Shown: piece after piece, positions 1-4,678 of the stretch
Numbering within the stretch: position 1 is the stretch's first letter
Layout: the number at the start of each line of letters is the position of its first letter
Source: an uncultured Oribacterium sp.
GTDB lineage: Bacteria > Bacillota > Clostridia > Lachnospirales > Lachnospiraceae
Direction of reading: 5' to 3'
Length of the DNA: 5,044 nucleotides
Assembly (NCBI GenBank): GCA_938030845.1
Contig: CALHIC010000014.1
Span: 1 to 5,044, forward strand
Notes under the pieces: generated by a model
Told to the model about the DNA's origin: nothing
Database searches by the model: none
What the model saw: the letters and a program-made list of their open reading frames with translations, nothing else
Position numbers and translations under genes: made by a program

Positions 1-27
1 CCTTTTCCCTTTTGCACAGAAAAAATA

Positions 28-106
28 GGGGATGTAAAAATAAAAATGATTTTCTAAGCAATATAGGTCTGAAAATTCCTTAGTTATTTTGATTTTTACA
101 GTCCCC
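28..106 (-). terminator. Long AT-rich hairpin with U-tract, possible terminator
   Basis: The arms are GGGGATGTAAAAAT (28-41) and ATTTTTACAGTCCCC (92-106). They pair almost perfectly with one bulged base, and pairing continues inward through A/T pairs to CTAAG (54-58) against CTTAG (78-82). On the minus strand the hairpin is followed by TATTTTTT (26-19 region), as expected for an intrinsic terminator of the small gene ending at 177. The stem is longer and more AT-rich than a typical terminator, so it could instead be a small palindromic element. The rest of 1-176 shows no gene. Confidence 0.45.
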
Positions 107-176
107 ATCTATTAAAGTCGTGACGCTATAAGGCCAAAGAAAAAATTCTCACTTATGTTTACTTGTTTTTTTCACA

Positions 177-419
177 CTATCCAAAATCCGAAAGATCTAT
201 AGGATCTGATACGTATCCTTGTTTATAATTGCTGATAGCCTTATCCATATCTTTCAAAGTACGTGCAGAAATAGTATCCGGAACCGTTAATCCACGAGGC
301 TCTAGCATAATACAACCATTTTCATATTCCTTAACGTTATAATATTGGTATAAAGCACCGCGCAAAGTAACTCGCTTCTTACTGTCGAGGTGAACATAAT
401 ACTCCTTTGCAGCTTTCAT
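177..419 (-). CDS. Small AbrB/MazE-like (antitoxin-like) protein, 80 aa
   Basis: The function is not firmly recognised. The first 45 residues (YYVHLDSKKRVTLRGA, then NVKEYENG and IMLEPR) follow the strand-turn-strand pattern of SpoVT/AbrB swapped-hairpin DNA-binding domains, which are common in antitoxins such as MazE. The remainder (residues 46-80, ending IDLSDF) is acidic and probably helical, as in antitoxin tails that wrap a toxin. The start is chosen at ATG 419. AGGAGG lies at 426-431, six bases upstream of it and only three from the ATG at 422. A GTG at 473 would add 18 residues encoded by upstream repeat DNA and has no ribosome binding site. The first ATG overlaps the stop of an upstream open frame (ATGA), suggesting translational coupling. 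No toxin gene lies on the 3' side within the window. The role as an antitoxin or autoregulator is inferred from fold pattern and size only. Confidence 0.6.
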   Translation of the reverse strand: MKAAKEYYVHLDSKKRVTLRGALYQYYNVKEYENGCIMLEPRGLTVPDTISARTLKDMDKAISNYKQGYVSDPIDLSDFG

Positions 420-588
420 CATTTTCCTCCTATTTGACATTTTTCCAAGGTGTTTTTGGCCTGATTTTGACACTTTTCCAAGGTATTTTTAGCCTGATTT
501 TGACACTTTTCCAAGATTTCATAATGATTATAGGCACTCTCCCCTTTGAACCTATACCTTACTCATGGATGTAAGCCTCAAATGCCAT
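419..588 (-). pseudogene. Probable remnant of a small upstream gene with 11-residue repeats
   Basis: On the minus strand an open frame runs from 562 to a TGA at 421-419. It reads through the 33-bp repeats as two copies of LEKCQNQAKNT plus a third partial copy ending LEKCQIGGK. Its stop overlaps the ATG of the next gene as ATGA, the usual sign of translationally coupled operon genes. It has no ATG or GTG start. An ATG at 588 opens a nine-codon frame (MAFEAYIHE, TAA at 561-559) that is one frame off, so a single-base shift would join the two into about 57 residues. No ribosome binding site is visible before 588. A TATAAT lies at 527-532 without a convincing -35. Either this is a decayed partner gene of the antitoxin-like protein, or the open frame is a by-product of the repeats. 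Confidence 0.35.
433..515 (-). repeat. 33-bp tandem repeat, two full copies plus one partial
   Basis: Read on the minus strand, the unit begins CTTGGAAAAGTGTCAAAATC and continues AGGC(T/C)AAAAA(T/C)AC. Full copies are 483-515 and 450-482, differing at two positions. A third copy keeps the first 17 bases (433-449, one change) and then runs into the AGGAGG of the 80-codon gene. The period is exactly 33, so the reading frame is preserved. Candidate roles are operator iterons for the downstream AbrB-like protein, a repeat-encoded peptide, or transposase-binding repeats from an IS end. The sequence alone does not decide. Confidence 0.9.
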
Positions 589-604
589 TTAACGTATATT
601 CAGC

Positions 605-650
605 GAAAAAAGGCCGGTGAAAATAGTTAAACTATTTCTACCGACCTTTC
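605..650 (-). terminator. Rho-independent terminator of the membrane protein gene
   Basis: On the minus strand AAGGTCGGT (648-640) pairs with ACCGGCCTT (618-610) through one G-U pair. Inside, AAATAGT and ACTATTT extend the stem around a three-base TTA loop. The stem is followed by six U residues (611-606). It begins about 15 bases after the stop codon of the 664-1185 gene. The mismatch is tolerated as G-U only in the minus-strand RNA, and the plus side lacks a U-tract, so the terminator acts on minus-strand transcription. Confidence 0.9.
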
Positions 651-663
651 TGAAAAGACAATC

Positions 664-1185
664 CTAAAATCCTAACTCTAAAAGCAGAACACTGGCCTTA
701 AAAGACATCCAGAGCAATATCTCATAGCTATGCGCTAAAAACACAAAGAAAAACAAGGCCAAAAGGGGCTTAGTCATAGAGCTTCGTTCTAAATAGCGTT
801 GAGAACAGCGATAGAGACTGATACCGCCCCCTATAAAGCTTAATACTTTCACTAAAATCAATCCAAAAAAGGCAAAATCCATATTGATTAAGCTTAGAAA
901 CACGATCAACATAGAGAGGGAAATCAAGCCAATAAATACAAGCCCCTCTTTTCCCTGCTTACGAATATTTCTTCCTCCGGCTTCTTCCAGTTCTCCCTGC
1001 GGATATAAAGCCCCTTGTACCCTATGAAGGTAGAAAAGATAAGGGATAAACAAGGCCAGGAGAAAAAGAGGAAGAAGATTTTTCCCCGTCAGCGTAGCAA
1101 TAGTCCAAGAAAATGCCACCGGAACTGCCAGAATATAACAAAAAATCAAAGTCAAATTTTTGTGTAAAATTCTGTCTTCGTCCAT
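664..1185 (-). CDS. Multi-pass membrane protein of unknown function, 173 aa
   Basis: I do not recognise this protein family. The 173-residue product begins with a short charged N-terminus (MDEDRILHKN) followed by about five hydrophobic segments: residues 10-32, 36-54, 80-100, 102-125 and 139-160. A hydrophilic, charged loop at about 55-79 (ELEEAGGRNIRKQGKE) separates helices 2 and 3. No catalytic or transport motif is visible. It is presumably an integral cytoplasmic-membrane protein. The ATG at 1185 is preferred because AAAGGA lies eight bases upstream. The GTG at 1191 is only two bases from that site. It is monocistronic, with its own likely promoter at 1264-1291 and terminator at 605-650. 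It shares no operon with hicAB or the antitoxin-like gene. Confidence 0.8.
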   Translation of the reverse strand: MDEDRILHKNLTLIFCYILAVPVAFSWTIATLTGKNLLPLFLLALFIPYLFYLHRVQGALYPQGELEEAGGRNIRKQGKEGLVFIGLISLSMLIVFLSLINMDFAFFGLILVKVLSFIGGGISLYRCSQRYLERSSMTKPLLALFFFVFLAHSYEILLWMSFKASVLLLELGF

Positions 1186-1263
1186 AAACACCGTCCTTTC
1201 TCAAAAAAGATTGAAGACCATTTGTTACTTTTTTTGTACCATTAGAGTAGATTTATTTCTCTC

Positions 1264-1291
1264 ATTATATCTAAGAAAAAATAAAAGTCAT
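1264..1291 (-). promoter_or_regulatory. Likely promoter of the membrane protein gene
   Basis: A perfect -10 TATAAT occupies 1269-1264 on the minus strand. ATGACT (1291-1286) lies 16 bases upstream as a 4-of-6 match to the -35 box. Transcription would start near 1257, leaving a leader of about 70 bases before the ATG at 1185. The -35 lies inside the stem of the preceding terminator, so the two signals overlap. Confidence 0.5.
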
Positions 1292-1314
1292 TCCCAATTT
1301 CTTGAGAATGACTT
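1271..1314 (-). terminator. Intrinsic terminator downstream of hicAB
   Basis: On the minus strand AAGTCATTCTC (1314-1304) pairs with GGGAATGACTT (1295-1285) through one U-G pair around an eight-base loop. A U-rich tail (TTTATTTTTT) follows. It lies about 100 bases after the hicB stop at 1418 and is the only convincing terminator for that operon. The plus-strand reading is followed by A residues, so it would not terminate plus-strand transcripts. Confidence 0.8.
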
Positions 1315-1417
1315 AAAAAATTATTAGAAAGGACGGACGATTTTCTTTGTAAGAGAAAACGAGCTTTTCATCTATGGTTTATCTAACTTTCTTACTTTAT
1401 CCACTCATCTAATATCA

Positions 1418-1768
1418 CTAGACATCATTTTTAGAAAGCAGATATACACAATACTGGTTCATGCTAATTCCCTCTCTCTGCGAATGCGCCGCTAAGGATC
1501 GATGCAAGCTCCGGGGAATCCTCAATTTAAACTGTCCGGAATAGTCTTCCAGACTATCCGGCTCATGAATCTTCACACCTTCTTCCAATGCTGCTGCAAG
1601 CCATTCTTTTTTTGCATCCATTGCATTCGCTACTGCACTTTCTACTGTCTCGCCACAGCTAATACAACCGGGTAAATCCGGAAAGGAAACTACGAATCCG
1701 CCTTCGTCCTTATCTTCTACAATTTCCATACGATAAGACATTGCCAAATAATCATTCAGCGTCTTCAT
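1418..1768 (-). CDS. hicB: HicB antitoxin of a type II toxin-antitoxin system
   Basis: This antitoxin is expected to bind and neutralise HicA and to repress its own operon. The 116-residue product has the HicB-like partial RNase H fold at about residues 8-70, with the signature YRMEIVEDKDEGGFVVSFPD, then LPGC and GETVESAVANA and KKEWLAAALEEG. A ribbon-helix-helix-type DNA-binding tail spans about 78-113 (GQFKLRIPRSLHRSL, then EGISMNQYCVYLLS). This is the longer class of HicB that carries its own DNA-binding domain. The gene overlaps hicA, which ends at 1752, by 17 bases, with toxin first and antitoxin second as is normal for hicAB. The start is the ATG at 1768 or the adjacent one at 1771. A weak GAGG lies six to nine bases upstream within hicA. 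The GTG at 1783 is unlikely. Confidence 0.93.
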   Translation of the reverse strand: MKTLNDYLAMSYRMEIVEDKDEGGFVVSFPDLPGCISCGETVESAVANAMDAKKEWLAAALEEGVKIHEPDSLEDYSGQFKLRIPRSLHRSLAAHSQREGISMNQYCVYLLSKNDV

Positions 1769-2009
1769 CATTTTTCGCCTCACTTTCTACAATCTGCCGC
1801 ACCATTTCTACATATACCTTCTTAATCGGTTCGTGCTTTGGTATCGTGATTGGCATACATCCCTGTTTTCTGAATGTATAATGACTGCTTCCGCTCCTCG
1901 GCGCATTCATTTCATATCCATAGCTAATCAATACCTTTCGTAACTCATCAAAGCGGAGGTCTTTCGATAAATTGCATATACGCACAATCAGTTTATCCCA
2001 TTTAGACAT
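1752..2009 (-). CDS. hicA: HicA mRNA-interferase toxin
   Basis: HicA toxins are small dsRBD-fold ribonucleases that cut mRNA and stop translation until bound by HicB. The 85-residue product matches the family: an N-terminal helix with FDELRKVLISYGYE (20-33), then the strand with the catalytic histidine in RSGSSHYTFRK (His43), then MPITIPKHEPIKKVYVEMVRQIV (52-74), the usual PxHxxxKxxx end. It is slightly longer than typical HicA (about 60-80) because of an N-terminal MSKWDKLIVRICNLSKDL extension and a short acidic tail. The ATG at 2009 follows AGGAGG at 2018-2023 with eight-base spacing. It is the first gene of the operon and overlaps hicB at its 3' end. All motifs look intact, so I expect an active toxin. 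Confidence 0.93.
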   Translation of the reverse strand: MSKWDKLIVRICNLSKDLRFDELRKVLISYGYEMNAPRSGSSHYTFRKQGCMPITIPKHEPIKKVYVEMVRQIVESEAKNDEDAE

Positions 2010-2029
2010 TTCTTATGCCTCCTGTCCCT

Positions 2030-2058
2030 ATTATGCATGGTATCACATATGGTATCAA
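2030..2058 (-). promoter_or_regulatory. hicAB promoter
   Basis: On the minus strand TTGATA (2058-2053, 5 of 6) and CATAAT (2035-2030, 5 of 6) are separated by exactly 17 bases. Transcription would start near 2023-2025, at or just before the AGGAGG of hicA, giving a very short leader of about 15 bases. The spacer and -35 are covered by the direct repeats described separately, which fits autorepression. Confidence 0.7.
2037..2057 (-). promoter_or_regulatory. Putative HicB operator: two 9-bp direct repeats
   Basis: TGATACCAT occurs at 2057-2049 and again at 2045-2037 on the minus strand, a period of 12 bases. The upstream copy overlaps the -35 box and the downstream copy fills the spacer up to the base before the -10. 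Paired short sites inside the promoter are what a ribbon-helix-helix repressor would use. Assigning them to HicB is inference. Confidence 0.6.
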
Positions 2059-2129
2059 TCTATTTTTTGATTTCTATATTTTTTTATTGTATCCAGTCTT
2101 TCTATCATTTTGAAAAATGCCGGTGTACA

Positions 2130-2276
2130 GATGCTTCGGGCATCCCCTCTGATAAAAAGCGTATGGAGACGTCGGTACTTGCAGAAAACAAGCACAGCGA
2201 AGTTTTCTGCTTAGTATCCGCTACGTCGGAATCGAGCGAGAGCGTCTTTTTAAAAGAGGGGATGGCCTGAAGCATC
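2130..2276. repeat. 147-bp imperfect palindrome (MITE-like or structured element)
   Basis: The outer arms GATGCTTCGGGCATCCCCTCT (2130-2150) and AGAGGGGATGGCCTGAAGCATC (2255-2276) are inverted repeats with one mismatch and one bulge. Pairing resumes at AAAAAG against CTTTTT and at GACGTCGG against CTACGTCG. It closes with the perfect 9-bp arms GCAGAAAAC (2181-2189) and GTTTTCTGC (2202-2210) around a 12-base loop. The whole region from the glycosyltransferase stop to the hicAB promoter is therefore this element plus a T-rich stretch. It lies eight bases after the stop codon and would form the 3' end of the polysaccharide mRNA. It has no U-tract directly after the stem and no clear flanking target duplication. 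A plus-strand open frame across it is not gene-like. Confidence 0.8.
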
Positions 2277-2284
2277 GTATCCTC

Positions 2285-4672
2285 TTACACGATATCCTTC
2301 AAAATCTCCAAAGGAAACGGCTCTCCCACCTTCTCTACGGAAAGGTCTCTTAGCGTAAAGTTTGACTTCCGAAGGGTCAGTGCCGGGTTATAGTAGGGAT
2401 CTCCCTTTCTCAAAATCTCCGGCCAATGCTTTGCCAGGCAGACAATCTCTCCGTTGAAACGCTTCACCTTCTCCGGATTGTCCTCCAGCCCTCTGGACTT
2501 GGACTCGTAATGAGTAAAAAGGGCATAGGGGGTATACACCACCCGCTTCCCAAGGGCTCGAATCTTCAAGCAAAAATCCACATCATTAAAGGCCACCGCA
2601 AGCTCTTCCCGGAAACCGCCCACCTTGTCAAAGAGGGATTTCTTGGTCATTAAAACGGCGGCAGTTACCGCTGTATAGTTTTGAATGCAGGCCGCCCTAT
2701 GCATATAGCTGTTTTCCGTTTCATGGGTACCGATAAAGGTGGCCCCGGCAATGCCGCCAAAGCCCATCACCACACCGGCGTGCTGAATCATTTTATCCGG
2801 ATAGAGAAGCCTTGCACCGCATATTCCGATTTCCTCCTGCTGCACAAACTGGAGCATTTCCTCCACAGAATCTTTCTTCAGGCACTCAATATCATTGTTC
2901 ATAAAGAGGAGATATTCTCCGTGGGCAAAACTCACCCCGAAGTTGTTGATGGCGGAGTAGTTAAACTCTCTTTCCCAGCGCACCACCCGTACCGCCTTAG
3001 TATGGAATTCTCCGTATCGTGCCGGGAATTCCTCCTGAATCTTTTCATAGTAGGCAAATGTCTTTTCCTCTACGGAATTGTTCTCCACCACAATCACTTC
3101 CAGATAGGGATAGCTTCCGGCAAAGAGGGAGCGAATCGCCAGGTCCAAATCTTCGCTGTGGTCCTTACTGGGGATAATCACGGAAATAAGAGGAAGCTCC
3201 CCATCCTTTTTCTCCAAGGCATAGTGGCAATGATAATAGCCGTAGGTAATGCCCCGCTCCACCTTTTCAATGGGAAGCCCAAGGCGCTTCGCATGGTCGA
3301 AAACCGCCCGTTCTCCGGCAGTAAAGGCATAGAGCTTTGCCTCCGGATTCTGGGCTGTGGAAAGCTGGTGGGAACGCCAATGATAGAGCACCTTCCTGAT
3401 ATGGATAATCGTAGACGAAGTAAAGAGTGCCTCTTCCTGTTCCTTTTGCTCTTCCGCACTGAGACCTGCCGCCTTTTCCCTTCTTTCCGCCTCCTCACAA
3501 AGTCGCAAAATCAAGTCATAATCCTGGGCACCGTCATATTCCTTTTGCTCGTAAATCTTCTCTCCCTCTTCTCCCTCCTTCGCTACCGCCTCCAGCAAAG
3601 AACGCTTCGCAATCAGAAGATGGCAGAAATAATTTACACTGCGGAGAAGCTCCGGGCTGTAATCCGGCTTAAAGTGGGGTTCAAAATAGTAGGCAGAGGC
3701 AAAGTCAATCTTGTCCTCATCACTATAGAGAAGCTCCGCCTTAGGATACTCCTTGATGGTTTTTGCAATGGTATATAAGGCATCTTCCGTCAGCTCATCA
3801 TCATGGTCGGAGAAAATGATGAAATCTCCCTTAGCCATGGCAATGGCGGCATTGGTATTTCCGGAAATCCCCAGGTTCTTGGGAAGGGCGGTAAAACGCA
3901 CCCTGCTGTCCTTCTCCTGATACTCCTTTAAAACCGCAAGGGGGGACTTTTCTCCATTTTCCAAGGAATCCTCGGAAAGTTCGGAAGCATCCGCCAGGCA
4001 AATTTCAAAATGGGGGTAGGTCTGGGATAAAATGCTGTCTAAGAGTCTTCGTAAAAAAGCCTCCTTGGGACGATACACCGGAATCACAATGGAAAAAAGC
4101 AGGGGATTCTCCCAAACTTCCGCCCTTTGTCTCGAAAGCTCTTCCGCTCCGGTCTTTTCTTTTTTGTACCACTCATTATAGTCGTAATCCTCTTCAATGC
4201 TCTTTAGCTTTCGCACACTCTTATGCCAAAGAGCGGAAAGACCGCCCTTTTTCAAGGTGTCCTTCACCGCCTCCACCGTTTCCCATTGGAAAAGGGCCAG
4301 GAACTTCTCCATCTTCTTGTGGGCATGGGAGTTAAAGGACTCGATTTTTTTATCGTCAAAGGCAAAACGACGAAGCTGATGATCTACCTGTATCAAAAGT
4401 TCCACCCTTTCGCCCTTCCCTAACTCGTAGGGAGTGTCTACAGAAAAGCCCAGCTTTCTCTTAATTTTCTTCCCGTTTTCCTCCTCGTACTTCGGAAAAT
4501 AGGCTTCATTTACGGTTTCCCGCTCCACTTCCTCATAGGAAAATTCTCTTTTCTCTCCCTGTCTTCCCTGAACGGACAGTTTCACAGGCGTCTCCGGATC
4601 TCTTCCGAAGGCCCAGCCCTGAATATGCAGTTTTCCTTCTCTTACTAAGGCAATATCAATCTTTGCTCTCAT
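2285..4672 (-). CDS. Two-domain family-2 glycosyltransferase for surface polysaccharide
   Basis: This 795-residue protein probably adds sugars to a cell-surface glycan from nucleotide-sugar donors on the inner face of the membrane; it has no signal peptide or clear membrane helix. Residues 1-110 form a beta-rich N-terminal domain (KIDIALVREGKLHIQGWAF) seen ahead of GT2 domains in clostridial enzymes. A linker (111-190) includes EDYDYNEWYKK. GT-A domain 1 begins at FSIVIPVYRP (193-202) and carries SDHDDE (288-293), SDED (317-320), QDYDLILRL (383-391) and HWRSH (431-435). GT-A domain 2 begins at LISVIIPSKD (495-504) and carries the metal-binding-type MNNDIE (591-596), FNDVDFCLK (695-703) and HYESKSRG (721-728), as in rhamnosyl- and O-antigen-type transferases. 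GAGGTG lies nine bases upstream of the ATG. The preceding gene stops six bases away, so they are one operon. Sugar specificity cannot be read from the sequence. Confidence 0.9.
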   Translation of the reverse strand: MRAKIDIALVREGKLHIQGWAFGRDPETPVKLSVQGRQGEKREFSYEEVERETVNEAYFPKYEEENGKKIKRKLGFSVDTPYELGKGERVELLIQVDHQLRRFAFDDKKIESFNSHAHKKMEKFLALFQWETVEAVKDTLKKGGLSALWHKSVRKLKSIEEDYDYNEWYKKEKTGAEELSRQRAEVWENPLLFSIVIPVYRPKEAFLRRLLDSILSQTYPHFEICLADASELSEDSLENGEKSPLAVLKEYQEKDSRVRFTALPKNLGISGNTNAAIAMAKGDFIIFSDHDDELTEDALYTIAKTIKEYPKAELLYSDEDKIDFASAYYFEPHFKPDYSPELLRSVNYFCHLLIAKRSLLEAVAKEGEEGEKIYEQKEYDGAQDYDLILRLCEEAERREKAAGLSAEEQKEQEEALFTSSTIIHIRKVLYHWRSHQLSTAQNPEAKLYAFTAGERAVFDHAKRLGLPIEKVERGITYGYYHCHYALEKKDGELPLISVIIPSKDHSEDLDLAIRSLFAGSYPYLEVIVVENNSVEEKTFAYYEKIQEEFPARYGEFHTKAVRVVRWEREFNYSAINNFGVSFAHGEYLLFMNNDIECLKKDSVEEMLQFVQQEEIGICGARLLYPDKMIQHAGVVMGFGGIAGATFIGTHETENSYMHRAACIQNYTAVTAAVLMTKKSLFDKVGGFREELAVAFNDVDFCLKIRALGKRVVYTPYALFTHYESKSRGLEDNPEKVKRFNGEIVCLAKHWPEILRKGDPYYNPALTLRKSNFTLRDLSVEKVGEPFPLEILKDIV

Positions 4673-4678
4673 TTTCTC

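Noticed and set aside
420..473. GTG-started 18-residue N-terminal extension of the small AbrB-like protein
   Set aside because: The extension is repeat DNA with no ribosome binding site before GTG 473, while AGGAGG sits at ideal distance from ATG 419.
464..506. TTGACA hexamers on the plus strand in the 33-bp repeats, as possible promoters
   Set aside because: No -10 box lies at 16-18 bases and there is no plus-strand gene downstream.
433..515. The repeats as a CRISPR array
   Set aside because: The copies are directly adjacent with no unique spacers, the third is truncated, and no cas gene is present.
1022..1204. Minus-strand 60-codon frame overlapping the membrane protein
   Set aside because: It is out of frame with, and largely inside, the membrane protein gene, with low-complexity serine/phenylalanine content and no ribosome binding site.
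2178..2212. The apical 9-bp hairpin as an intrinsic terminator of the glycosyltransferase operon
   Set aside because: No U-tract follows the stem on the minus strand (AAGTACC follows), so it does not fit an intrinsic terminator.
2037..2270. Plus-strand open frame of 77 codons between hicA and the glycosyltransferase
   Set aside because: It starts within the hicAB promoter repeats, has no ribosome binding site, and its second half is just a reading of the 147-bp palindrome.
2681..3778. Plus-strand open frame of 365 codons
   Set aside because: It lies entirely antisense to the two-domain glycosyltransferase, whose frame has clear family motifs. The plus-strand translation has no recognisable domain.
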